Shown here piece after piece: positions 18,230 to 26,378 of a DNA stretch of 64,000 nt. The position numbers and the translations under genes are program-made. Below the pieces are notes generated by a model. The model did no database searches. It saw only the letters and a list, made by a program, of their open reading frames with translations, and had not been told where the DNA came from. Location: contig SVGZ01000002.1 of assembly GCA_015056045.1 (NCBI GenBank), positions 83,945 through 147,944 on the forward strand. The letters are read 5' to 3'. This stretch comes from Clostridiales bacterium. GTDB lineage: Bacteria > Bacillota > Clostridia > Christensenellales > Christensenellaceae. Within the stretch, counting starts at the first letter, position 1; the number at the start of each line of letters is the position of its first letter.

Positions 18230-18265
18230 TCTTTATTTATAGACAAATCTTTTTTTTGAAAAATG

Positions 18266-18294
18266 TTTCAAGTATAGAGATTTCTTGCTATAAT
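18266..18294 (+). promoter_or_regulatory. Candidate promoter for the esterase gene
   Basis: TTTCAA (18266-18271), a 17-base spacer, and a perfect TATAAT (18289-18294). The -35 match is weak. Confidence 0.45.
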
Positions 18295-18337
18295 AAAACC
18301 GTAAACCACTCTAAAATCCGAATACAGGAGAACGATC

Positions 18338-19132
18338 ATGATAGAAAAATTAGTCGGAAAACGCGAACAGGAATGTATTACACTCATCAGTGATGTCACC
18401 TATTCTCAGGTTGTCTATTGGTTTAACAACACGATGAAGCCGATGAAGCTGAGCCTGCTTTTGCCCAAAGACAGACCCAATGCACAGCCGAGACCGCTTC
18501 TTGTATGGCTTTGCGGCGGCGGTTTTACGGTCATGCAGAAGGATATCTGGATCCCGCAGATGGTTTCCTTTGCAAAGAGAGGCTATATCGTTGCCAGCGT
18601 TGAATACAGAACGAACAACGAAAGCGTATATCCCGATCCGATCGTCGATATCAAGGCAGCGATCCGTTACCTCCGTGCGCACGCAAAAGAATTCTTCATC
18701 GACCCGACAAGAGTTGTTTTGGGCGGTGAATCCGCAGGTTCCTGCTTAGCGCTCATGGCAGCAGCTTCCGATGGGATCTCCGTCTTTGAACAGGGCGATT
18801 ACCTCGATCAGCCGAGCGATGTACAGGCGATCATCGATGTTTACGGCACTGCATATCTCGATTATGCAAATAAGATTTATCCCGGCGGTATCAAGGAATA
18901 TGGCGTTGCATCGGAATTGCTCAGCGAAAAATTCCCGCCGACGATTATTCTCCACGGTGATAACGATGTGCTTGTCGATATCAACGACAGTTATAAGCTT
19001 CACGATAAATTAGGTGAGCTTGGGGTTCCCTGTGAGATGCTCGTTTTCGAAGGAACAGGCCACGGTGAAGATGTCTTCTATCAGGAAGAGATCTATGACC
19101 GCATCTGCGCTTTCCTCGATAAAGTGCTGTAA
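18338..19132 (+). CDS. Alpha/beta hydrolase, probable carbohydrate esterase
   Basis: A 264-residue cytosolic alpha/beta-hydrolase of the BD-FAE/acetyl esterase type. The oxyanion-hole segment is LCGGGF (58-63, in place of HGGG). The nucleophile elbow is GGESAGS with Ser132. The catalytic acid is probably Asp210 in HGDNDVLV, and the base is His242 in GTGHGED. The sequence EYRTNNESVYPDPIVDIKAA is typical of this branch. There is no signal peptide. AGGAGAA precedes the ATG. It lies between hydrolase copies 2 and 3, suggesting it removes acetyl or similar groups from the sugars those enzymes cleave. It has its own terminator, so linkage is by neighbourhood rather than operon. Confidence 0.85.
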   Translation: MIEKLVGKREQECITLISDVTYSQVVYWFNNTMKPMKLSLLLPKDRPNAQPRPLLVWLCGGGFTVMQKDIWIPQMVSFAKRGYIVASVEYRTNNESVYPDPIVDIKAAIRYLRAHAKEFFIDPTRVVLGGESAGSCLALMAAASDGISVFEQGDYLDQPSDVQAIIDVYGTAYLDYANKIYPGGIKEYGVASELLSEKFPPTIILHGDNDVLVDINDSYKLHDKLGELGVPCEMLVFEGTGHGEDVFYQEEIYDRICAFLDKVL

Positions 19133-19151
19133 TAAAATGGTAAAGAAATGC

Positions 19152-19180
19152 GCCCGGAAATTTTCCGGGCCTTTTTGTTT
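19152..19180 (+). terminator. Terminator after the esterase gene
   Basis: GCCCGGAA (19152-19159) pairs with TTCCGGGC (19163-19170), followed by CTTTTTGTTTTT. Confidence 0.9.
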
Positions 19181-19201
19181 TTGATAGCCGGTTTGCAAAA
19201 G

Positions 19202-19230
19202 TTGACAAAAGTAATGTGAAAAAGTATAGT
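19202..19230 (+). promoter_or_regulatory. Strong promoter for hydrolase copy 3
   Basis: TTGACA (19202-19207), a 17-base spacer, TATAGT (19225-19230). This is the best promoter among the three paralogues, about 48 bases before the start codon. Confidence 0.75.
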
Positions 19231-19278
19231 TATAGTACAAATTAATTGTAAAAAAATCTTATTCGAAGGAGTATTTTG

Positions 19279-21669
19279 ATGAATAAGTATATCAAGATCG
19301 ACGCTGCCACGGAAGCGGTTGGCGCACTGAATTTTTCACATCTTCTCGATGCACCGGCAGGCTGCCATGGGCAGACCATTGTCAAAGACGGAAGCCTTTA
19401 TTTTGAAGACGGCAAGAGAGCAAGGTTTGTCGGTTTCAATATTCCCGCAGGCGGCATGATGCCCAAAAAAGAAACAGCAGAAGCTTATGCAAAAAGACTC
19501 GCCTCTATGGGCTGCAACGTTGTTCGTCTGCACGCAGAGGATTCTGTCGGCTGGAATAAAGAAATCATTTCGACCATCGATTACAGCGAAGAAGGCAAAG
19601 GAAGAAAGCTTCAGGATGAATATATGGACAGGCTTTTTTACTTTGTTGCGGAGCTGAAAAAACGCGGTATTTATGTGCAGGTTGACCTGCATTGCTATCG
19701 TGTTTTTACAAATACAGGCGACCTCAAGGTAACACCGCCCAAGATGCAGGTCAAGGCAATGAGCATTTTCAACCAGGAACTCATCGACCTGCAGAAGGAA
19801 TATGCAACGCAGTATCTTTCCGCAGTTAACCCCTATACAGGGATGTCTTTCCTCGAAGACCCTGTCGTTATGTGCATTCAGATTACAAACGAAAACAGCG
19901 CTTTTTGGGTAAACGTTGCGGAACTCGGCAATCCGGACAGAGCGCCTTATGAAGAAGAAAGAAAACTCCGCTTCAATGCGTTCCTGCTGAAAAAATACGG
20001 CACAAGAGAAGCACTTGCCGAAGCATGGACAAGAAACGGCGAATGTGCTCTCATGGCCTATGAAGACCCGGAAAAGGGTACTGTCGAGCCAATCGAATAC
20101 GGCGATTATGCACAGCCTTACCGCGACCACAGAGAATATTGGGTCGGTCTGCAGTCTCCGGCGAGATATGCGGATTACATGGAATACGGCATGGAGCTGA
20201 ATATGCATTATTATAAGGAAATGATCGATCATGTCCGCAGCCTTGGCGCAAAAGCGCCGATCAACGGATGCAATTTGCTGCATGGTATTGCCGATATTTA
20301 TTCCTCCACAAGAGAGATCGACGTTGCTGAAAATAACGCCTATTACAATCACCCGATGGGTGGTGATTTTGCAACGGGAATGGGTATCCGCTACACATGG
20401 CATGAAAACGTTAAGACAGATCCGAGAAAGACGACCTATTCCGTTTTCGAGATTCGCGATAACCATCACCTCCAGCAGCTTGGCGGTGCTGCGCTTAAAA
20501 ATACGCCTTACATCGTCAGCGAATGGAATGAATACGGCGGCATGCCTTTCCACTCGACGGCTTACCTCATGCAGGCGGCTTATGCTTGTCTGCAGAACTG
20601 GGATGGTCTCATTCTGTATTCTTTTATTGGCGAAGACGACCACACAAAGCTTGCGGATGACTATATCTGGAGTGTTTACAGCATTTATAACGATCCTTCG
20701 GCGATCGGTCAGTTCGGCGCAATGGCAACGATCTTCCTCAACGGCGATGTCAAAGAAGCCAAGAGGATCATTGATATGTGCTTCACGGATGAAGATATGA
20801 AGATGCTTCCCGAAAATTACAAGATGCCTTATGGCTTCCTGCCTTTCGTTTCCAAGACAAGAACGGTATTCGTCGGTGATAAGTATGCCGATGATGGTGA
20901 CCTTGCGGTAAACGGCGGCTTTGCATCGAACGGCGATTACAGTGCAGCGAAAAAAGCTCTCATCTATGCAAGAAGTCCCTATGCCGATGCAATGCAGCAT
21001 GAATATATTGGCAGTGCATTCCTCGATGCAAACAGAGGCGAAAATGCAGAAATCTTCCCGAATATCGGTACGATTTCCGACACAAGAGCAGTCATTGATC
21101 TCGATAAGATCGACGGTATTGAACGCATGACAGACTACACAGGCTTCTCGAGATTTGCGGATGCTGCAATGAAGAAGTGGGGACTCTGGGATGAAAATGT
21201 AGGTCTTGTTGACATCGATCACTTTGTTTCGGATACAGGCGAGATCAGCTATAACTTCGGCAAAGGTCAGTTCAGCATTGATACGGAAACAGCAGCAGTA
21301 TTCTCCGGTTATGCTTACGGAAAACCTGTCAAACTTGGCCCTGTCACGGCGAATATCAAAAACGAAAAGATGACCTTCTCGCTTCTCCCGAGAGATAATA
21401 AAAAGCTTTCCGAATCGAAGCATATGGTCATTTTGGCAACGGGCAACACTGGCAATGACGGCAACAAATGGGCAGGTGATATTTCGCTCGGTTTCGGCGG
21501 AAAGCTTGCCGTAGAAGACCCTGAAGGCACGCTTGAAGTTGACGCAAAAGAAGTCTATGCGCTCGATATTTACGGCAACAGACTTTATGCATTAACGAAA
21601 GATGCAGACGGCAGATTTGTCATGGGCACAGGCGAAGCGGCTGCGCTCGGATTTGAAATTATCAGATAA
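19279..21669 (+). CDS. Cytoplasmic clan GH-A-like glycoside hydrolase, copy 3 (mosaic)
   Basis: A 796-residue paralogue with the same barrel-plus-beta-rich layout, QITNEN and VSEWNEYGG catalytic segments, and no export signal. ATG 19279 follows GAAGGAG; the TTG codon just before it was not chosen. The protein is a mosaic. Most of the first ~490 residues follow copy 2 (FNIP..G.MPKKETAEAYA, VAENNAYYN), apart from a patch around GIRYTWHENV that matches copy 1. From about residue 500 to the end it follows copy 1, with about nine differences in 293 residues and no indel. Recombination or gene conversion between tandem copies explains this. A promoter with a perfect -35 and its own terminator suggest independent expression. 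Confidence 0.85.
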   Translation: MNKYIKIDAATEAVGALNFSHLLDAPAGCHGQTIVKDGSLYFEDGKRARFVGFNIPAGGMMPKKETAEAYAKRLASMGCNVVRLHAEDSVGWNKEIISTIDYSEEGKGRKLQDEYMDRLFYFVAELKKRGIYVQVDLHCYRVFTNTGDLKVTPPKMQVKAMSIFNQELIDLQKEYATQYLSAVNPYTGMSFLEDPVVMCIQITNENSAFWVNVAELGNPDRAPYEEERKLRFNAFLLKKYGTREALAEAWTRNGECALMAYEDPEKGTVEPIEYGDYAQPYRDHREYWVGLQSPARYADYMEYGMELNMHYYKEMIDHVRSLGAKAPINGCNLLHGIADIYSSTREIDVAENNAYYNHPMGGDFATGMGIRYTWHENVKTDPRKTTYSVFEIRDNHHLQQLGGAALKNTPYIVSEWNEYGGMPFHSTAYLMQAAYACLQNWDGLILYSFIGEDDHTKLADDYIWSVYSIYNDPSAIGQFGAMATIFLNGDVKEAKRIIDMCFTDEDMKMLPENYKMPYGFLPFVSKTRTVFVGDKYADDGDLAVNGGFASNGDYSAAKKALIYARSPYADAMQHEYIGSAFLDANRGENAEIFPNIGTISDTRAVIDLDKIDGIERMTDYTGFSRFADAAMKKWGLWDENVGLVDIDHFVSDTGEISYNFGKGQFSIDTETAAVFSGYAYGKPVKLGPVTANIKNEKMTFSLLPRDNKKLSESKHMVILATGNTGNDGNKWAGDISLGFGGKLAVEDPEGTLEVDAKEVYALDIYGNRLYALTKDADGRFVMGTGEAAALGFEIIR

Positions 21670-21680
21670 AAAACAAAACG

Positions 21681-21707
21681 AAAAGGAACGCATATGCGTT
21701 CCTTTTT
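21681..21707 (+). terminator. Terminator after hydrolase copy 3
   Basis: AAAAGGAACGCA pairs with TGCGTTCCTTTT around TA, followed by T's. Nearly the same as after copy 1. Confidence 0.9.
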
Positions 21708-21727
21708 TGTTTGCAGTTGCATTGTTT

Positions 21728-22020
21728 GGCTATATGGTAACTCTCATAAATCTCTCGCATTGAGTCTTAAAAAGAGAAGAATTAACTTTTACAATATAAC
21801 TTCCTGCTGCAGGCTATATCGTAACTCCCATAAATCTCTTAAATTGAGTCGTAAAAAGAAAAAACTATCTCTTAAAATAATACTTCCTACTGCAGGCTAT
21901 ACCGTAACTCTTATAAACCTCTTGCATTGAGTCGTAAAAAGAGAAAAATTAACTCTTATAGTATAACTTCCTACTGCAGGTTATACACTAAATCCCATAA
22001 ATCTCTAACACTGAGTCTTA
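21728..22020. repeat. Tandem ~84-bp noncoding repeat, about 3.5 copies
   Basis: Units begin GGCTATA or GGTTATA at 21728, 21812, 21895 and 21979 (spacing 84, 83, 84). Each contains CTCATAAATCTCT-like and TTGAGTCGTAAAAAGA-like blocks and ends with TTCCTACTGCA. The last unit is partial, and its TTA supplies the stop codon of the minus-strand gene ending at 22018. The array fills the gap between copy 3's terminator and that gene. One unit spacing is not a multiple of three and no ribosome binding site is present, so it is treated as noncoding. Confidence 0.85.
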
Positions 22021-22716
22021 AAAATAAAGTTTTTTGCGGATCTCATCTTTGATTTTTTGCTTGCGTTCACAGACGATAAGAATGATCGCAAAAATGGCAC
22101 AAGGCGGAAGAACAACAAGCGACCAGGTGATCGCACCCTGATCAAGATAACGGCGAATGATGATCTCGATACCCATGCAGAGAAGCCCGATCAGCGAAAA
22201 GAAGAGAGCAGCTTTATAGAGCTTTGCCATTTTGCTGACATGATTGGTAAAAAGGAAGATGAAAACCACGACAAAGACGCAGACAACGATCGGAAAACCA
22301 AGATTGGAGAACCAATGTCCGTCCGTCGTGTGGTTGATATAGGTAAGATAGAAGCTGATCGCCAAAAATGCGAGGATCATGCTGATGATATAGCGGTTTT
22401 TGCCCAAAAGAACAGGCACAACGCCTAAGGTATAGGCGCAGATGATCCCGCCGATGACATAGAAAGACCAGGTGATGCCGGAACCGGAAAGCAGATCGAT
22501 GATCAGACAGGTTGCGATCGGGATCAAAGCGATAAGCGCAGCGATCACTGCGATAAAACGCTTATCCAGACTCGCAGGTTTTTCCACAGCGGAAGGATAG
22601 GGAAAACTTTCGGGTTCTTTCCAGGGGTTTGTTCGGTTGATGACGATCGTATTGCAGAGCGGACAGCGTTTTTCCGATTCCGCGAGCTCTACGCCGCAGT
22701 TGACGCAATAGGACAT
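22018..22716 (-). CDS. Zinc-ribbon membrane protein (DUF6320-like), 232 aa
   Basis: The N-terminus carries a zinc ribbon with two Cys pairs (CVNCG at 4-8 and CPLCN at 18-22), followed by a linker and about five or six hydrophobic segments (residues ~52-220) and a basic C-terminal tail. The protein is therefore an integral membrane protein with a cytosolic zinc ribbon, resembling the DUF6320 family. It starts 12 bases after the upstream acyltransferase gene, and such pairs are common in Clostridia. GGAGACTTC precedes the ATG. Its stop codon lies in the tandem repeat array, so the last codons may have been altered by repeat growth. Function is unknown. Confidence 0.75.
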   Translation of the reverse strand: MSYCVNCGVELAESEKRCPLCNTIVINRTNPWKEPESFPYPSAVEKPASLDKRFIAVIAALIALIPIATCLIIDLLSGSGITWSFYVIGGIICAYTLGVVPVLLGKNRYIISMILAFLAISFYLTYINHTTDGHWFSNLGFPIVVCVFVVVFIFLFTNHVSKMAKLYKAALFFSLIGLLCMGIEIIIRRYLDQGAITWSLVVLPPCAIFAIILIVCERKQKIKDEIRKKLYF

Positions 22717-22728
22717 GAAGTCTCCTTT

Positions 22729-24048
22729 TTAATGTGGTTGGTTGCTTTCGACAAGGACGTGCACACCCATGCGGACGAGCCTTGTGAAAAAGTTGCGCTC
22801 ATAGGCGGTCTCTTTGATCTTGCGCGAGAAATTGAGGTAAAGTGTTCCACGGTAAGAAACAGCGGCGCATTTGACCTTTGTAAAGCTCAGAGGACCTAAA
22901 ATGAAGTCGAAACGGGTGACATATTTTTCCATTTCCGGCGGCAAAACGACGTTGCCAAGGTTGGAAAAGGTGCTGGAAGTTGTTCTGTCTCCGCCTTTTC
23001 TAAAAGCAAGACGCATGATCGGGTTTTTGATAAAAAGCGGCGCAGCGCGAAGAATGCGGATCTTTTCCTTGTTGACATTATCGGAAAATTTGGCATTCAG
23101 CACTTTTTCGGAAGCTTCGATGCCCATGAAATGATGGATCAGCTGTGCAGCTTCGCGGAGGCTGTAATCGCCGAATTTCGGGTCAATGCCGGGATTGACA
23201 TAAGACGAAAAATTGCGGAGCGTCTTTGTCGGGTAAAACTTGCGGAGGTTGACAGGGATGCTGATCTTGACCGGCTTGAAACGGCGCTGATCGCTTTCTT
23301 CGAGCTTCTGAATATCGTGGATGGAAAGCAGCATGACTGCACAGAGAAATTCCGTGATCGTAACGCCGAGCTCATGCGCTTTTTCGCGAATGGCGGAAAC
23401 GGGCATCATTCCGGTGATGATATGGAGGTATTCCTCATCTTCAAGCGTTCCCGGAATATGGTAAGCCGTCGATTCCGCCTTTGTATAGCCGACAAGACCG
23501 GAATGTTTGAGGAAGCTGTCTTCGAGTTCTTCCGCAGAAGGCGATTCACGGCAATCCAGAATTTCATCGTCACGGGGGATTTGTGCGTTGTATTTGAGCC
23601 AGAGGTATTCCGCAACGAGTGTTTTGAGGAAGCGCATACCGCCCGTTCCATCGGTCAGAACGTGGAAAAACTCAACCGCGATGCGTTTGTTGTGGTAACG
23701 CACACGGAACATGAAGCCTTTGTTTTCGCGCAGATCCATGTGTACACAAGGGTTGGCGACATCTTTTTGAATATCGGGGATATCGTTGATGCGTTCGAGG
23801 TAATACCAGAAAAAACCTTTTTTCAGCTTCTGGAAAAAGCTCGGGAAACGCGGACGGACATTGGAAAGTGCAGCCGAAAGAATACGAGGATCTACCTCTT
23901 CTGTGAGTTCACAGGAAAGTCGGAAGATCGCCGTCCATTTGCGGGACATTGCCGCCGGATAAATTTTTGCCGCATTATCGAGCTTGAGCCAGTTGGAATC
24001 CGGAACGGGCTTTTTCGGTGCGGGTAATTTGTAGATTTTTATCGCCAT
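22729..24048 (-). CDS. Condensation-superfamily acyltransferase, 439 aa
   Basis: The protein belongs to the chloramphenicol acetyltransferase/condensation-domain superfamily, as in alcohol acetyltransferase-like and PapA-like enzymes. The catalytic HxxxDG motif is FHVLTDG with His129 and Asp133, and the later NFSSYVNPG and SNLGNVVLP segments match the family's second conserved region. It is cytosolic with no carrier or adenylation domain, so it probably transfers an acyl group to a small acceptor rather than acting in an NRPS. ATG 24048 was chosen because it lies downstream of the predicted promoter; its ribosome binding site is weak. It is co-transcribed with the zinc-ribbon membrane protein. 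Substrates are unknown. Confidence 0.8.
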   Translation of the reverse strand: MAIKIYKLPAPKKPVPDSNWLKLDNAAKIYPAAMSRKWTAIFRLSCELTEEVDPRILSAALSNVRPRFPSFFQKLKKGFFWYYLERINDIPDIQKDVANPCVHMDLRENKGFMFRVRYHNKRIAVEFFHVLTDGTGGMRFLKTLVAEYLWLKYNAQIPRDDEILDCRESPSAEELEDSFLKHSGLVGYTKAESTAYHIPGTLEDEEYLHIITGMMPVSAIREKAHELGVTITEFLCAVMLLSIHDIQKLEESDQRRFKPVKISIPVNLRKFYPTKTLRNFSSYVNPGIDPKFGDYSLREAAQLIHHFMGIEASEKVLNAKFSDNVNKEKIRILRAAPLFIKNPIMRLAFRKGGDRTTSSTFSNLGNVVLPPEMEKYVTRFDFILGPLSFTKVKCAAVSYRGTLYLNFSRKIKETAYERNFFTRLVRMGVHVLVESNQPH

Positions 24049-24092
24049 CTGCTTTATTCTTTCGTGCCGCAAAAGCGGTTGATACGCATCTT

Positions 24093-24122
24093 ATTATCGC
24101 ACAGGAAGACTATGTATTGCAA
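24093..24122 (-). promoter_or_regulatory. Candidate promoter for the acyltransferase operon
   Basis: On the minus strand TTGCAA (24122-24117), an 18-base spacer, GATAAT (24098-24093). Confidence 0.45.
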
Positions 24123-24143
24123 CGCAACTTGCCAAGAAAAATG

Positions 24144-24183
24144 AAAAAGACAGGCTGAAATAGGAAAAACAGCCCGTCTTTAT
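24144..24183 (-). terminator. Terminator after argF
   Basis: AAAGAC-A-GGCTG (from 24146) pairs with CAGCC-C-GTCTTT (to 24182), with one internal mismatch, followed by a short T-run on the minus strand. It closes the arginine operon. Confidence 0.65.
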
Positions 24184-24197
24184 ATTACCAAAATCTC

Positions 24198-25100
24198 TTA
24201 GTCAAAACATTTTACGAGGATAGCCTTCTGGACATGCTTGCGGTTTTCGGCTTCGTCAAAGATCTCGTTTGCGTGTTCTTCAAAAACTTTTGCGGTGATT
24301 TCTTCTTCGCGGTGTGCAGGCAGGCAATGCATAACCATAGCATCGCTCTTGGTGACTGCCATGACGCTGTCATTGATCTGATAGCCTTTGAAATCGATCT
24401 TGCGCTGCTGTGCTTCTTTTTCCATACCCATGGAAGCCCAGACATCTGTATAAACGGCGTCAGCATCCTTTGCTGCTTCGAGGACGTCTTCTGTCCATGT
24501 GAAGTCTCCATTTGCGGAAGCCCATTCCATAACAGCTGCATCGGGTTTATATTTTGCCGGTGTTGCAACGGCGACCTTCATGCCTGTCTTGATTCCGCCG
24601 ACGATGAGCGCATTGGCCATGTTGTTGCCATCACCGATATAGGTCAGTTTAAGACCGGCAAGCGTGCCTTTATATTCGCGGATGGTCATAAGGTCTGCCA
24701 AAACCTGACAGGGGTGTGTATAGTCCGTAAGGCCGTTGATAACGGGAATAGAAGCATATTTTGCGAGTGTTTCGACTTCTTCCTGTGCAAATGTACGGAT
24801 CATGATGCCGTCGATATAACGGGATAAAACTCTTGCGGTATCTTCAACGGGTTCGCCGCGGCCGATCTGCAGGTCATTGGAGCTGAGGAAGAGCGCATTG
24901 CCGCCGAGTTCATACATGCCTGCTTCAAAGGAGACTCTTGTTCTTGTCGAAGATTTCTGGAAGATCATGCCCAGGGTTTTATTTTTTAACAGCTGATGTT
25001 CGATGCCGTTCTTTTTCTCATATTTGAGCTGATCGGCAAGGTTTAAGATATCGGTGATCTCTTCGAGGGAAAGATCCATCAGTTTGAGTAAGTGTTTCAT
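24198..25100 (-). CDS. argF: Ornithine carbamoyltransferase
   Basis: ArgF condenses carbamoyl phosphate with ornithine to give citrulline. The 300-residue protein has the carbamoyl-phosphate loop STRTR (51-55), HPCQ (129-132), and the ornithine-binding Cys loop HCLPAHR (from 258). Length matches the family. It begins directly after the argD stop codon (no spacer) and is the last gene of argCJBDF. Genes for argininosuccinate synthase and lyase are not in the window. The order argCJBD-F indicates a biosynthetic enzyme rather than the catabolic arginine deiminase variant. Confidence 0.97.
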   Translation of the reverse strand: MKHLLKLMDLSLEEITDILNLADQLKYEKKNGIEHQLLKNKTLGMIFQKSSTRTRVSFEAGMYELGGNALFLSSNDLQIGRGEPVEDTARVLSRYIDGIMIRTFAQEEVETLAKYASIPVINGLTDYTHPCQVLADLMTIREYKGTLAGLKLTYIGDGNNMANALIVGGIKTGMKVAVATPAKYKPDAAVMEWASANGDFTWTEDVLEAAKDADAVYTDVWASMGMEKEAQQRKIDFKGYQINDSVMAVTKSDAMVMHCLPAHREEEITAKVFEEHANEIFDEAENRKHVQKAILVKCFD

Positions 25101-26267
25101 TTATGCAAGTACCTCTTTAATAATTTCGATTGCTTCTTTTAATTCATCCCAACCGATATTCAGCGGCGGAAGAAGACGGAGCTTTGTTTTTGCGGAGATC
25201 GGGAGAACGCCTTTTTCGCGGCAAGATGAGAGAACTTCGGCAACGGGCTTTTCGGTTTCAATACCGAGCATGAGGCCCATACCGCTGATGCTTTTAACAC
25301 CTTTTGCCTCTTGTAATGCAGAGAGGATATAATCGGATTTTGCGGTAACTTCTGCCAAAAGCTCATCCGTCAAACGGGAGAAGATGCTGATCGCACCGGC
25401 ACAGGCAACGGGATTTCCGCCAAAAGTTGAACCGTGGGAACTGGGCGTCAAAACATCCTGTACCTTTTCGCCAAGCATCGTTGCACCGAGCGGAAGACCG
25501 CCTGCGAGACCTTTTGCTGTGGAAACGATATCCGGCTCAAGACCAAAGTGCATATAGGAATAGAGCTTGCCCGTTCTGCCGTTGCCGGTCTGTACTTCGT
25601 CAATGACGAGGAGGAGATCCTTTTCCTCGGCAACTTTTTTTAAGCCTTCGATGAAACTTGCCGGAAGAGGCATAACGCCGCCTTCGCCCTGAACGACCTC
25701 AAACATGATGGCACAGCAATCGTTTTCTTCGGCAAGCTTGCGGACGGAATCAGCATTTTCATCGACATCTGCATAGACGAAACCCGGTGTAAAAGGACCG
25801 AATTCCTTATGGAAAACATCCTGACCCGTTGCGGCAAGCGTCGTGATCGTGCGGCCGTGGAAGCTGTTTTTGAGCGTGATAATGGTGGAATGGTTTTCAT
25901 CACCATATTTGGTAAAAGCCCAGCGGCGTGCAGCTTTGATGGCGCATTCATTGGCTTCTGCACCGGAATTGCTGAAGAAGACCTTCTTCATGCCGGTTTT
26001 TTCGCAGAGCATTTTTGCGAGCTGTGCGCAAGGTTCCGAATAATAGAGATTGGACGTGTGCTGAAGTGCATTTACCTGTGCGGTAACGGCAGTTGCCCAT
26101 TCTTCATCGGCAATACCGAAAGTCGTGACGGCGATGCCTGTACCGAGGTCGATGTATTTTTTGCCGTCTTCATCATACATGACGGCGCCTTTGCCGCTTT
26201 TTAACTGCAGCGGAAAACGTGCATAGGTGTTTGCGATATATTGTTTGTCTGTTTCAATGATGTTCAT
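25101..26267 (-). CDS. argD: Acetylornithine aminotransferase
   Basis: A 388-residue class III PLP aminotransferase converting N-acetylglutamate 5-semialdehyde and glutamate to N-acetylornithine. Visible motifs are NSGAEANECA near 100, the FHGRT segment near 137, VIDEVQTGNGRTG (221-233), and the Schiff-base lysine in STAKGLAGG (Lys252). The context between argB and argF supports the arginine role over 4-aminobutyrate or ornithine transamination. A spacer of 111 bases separates it from argB and contains an extended -10 promoter, so argDF may also be transcribed on their own. Confidence 0.96.
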   Translation of the reverse strand: MNIIETDKQYIANTYARFPLQLKSGKGAVMYDEDGKKYIDLGTGIAVTTFGIADEEWATAVTAQVNALQHTSNLYYSEPCAQLAKMLCEKTGMKKVFFSNSGAEANECAIKAARRWAFTKYGDENHSTIITLKNSFHGRTITTLAATGQDVFHKEFGPFTPGFVYADVDENADSVRKLAEENDCCAIMFEVVQGEGGVMPLPASFIEGLKKVAEEKDLLLVIDEVQTGNGRTGKLYSYMHFGLEPDIVSTAKGLAGGLPLGATMLGEKVQDVLTPSSHGSTFGGNPVACAGAISIFSRLTDELLAEVTAKSDYILSALQEAKGVKSISGMGLMLGIETEKPVAEVLSSCREKGVLPISAKTKLRLLPPLNIGWDELKEAIEIIKEVLA

Positions 26268-26313
26268 GGTATTCTCTCTTGTAAAAAAGGGGATACCCGA
26301 TGCTCACCTGCTT

Positions 26314-26322
26314 ATTATAGCA
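26314..26322 (-). promoter_or_regulatory. Extended -10 promoter upstream of argD
   Basis: On the minus strand TGCTATAAT (26322-26314), an extended -10 without a good -35. It lies in the 111-base argB-argD spacer, about 47 bases before argD. Confidence 0.45.
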
Positions 26323-26378
26323 TGAAAATCGGGATTTCAGGTAGTTTTTTATGGGAATTGGCTGTCTTTATGTCATTT

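Noticed and set aside
19336..21423. Long open frames antisense to the three hydrolase copies
   Set aside because: The same type of Cys/Ile/Phe-rich shadow recurs opposite each paralogue (13606-15375, 16364-16981, 19336-21423) because the sense sequences are homologous. There is no SD and no domain.
21694..21930. 79-codon frame in the 84-bp repeat array
   Set aside because: The 28-residue periodicity only reflects the DNA repeat. One unit is 83 bases, the frame then breaks, and there is no SD.
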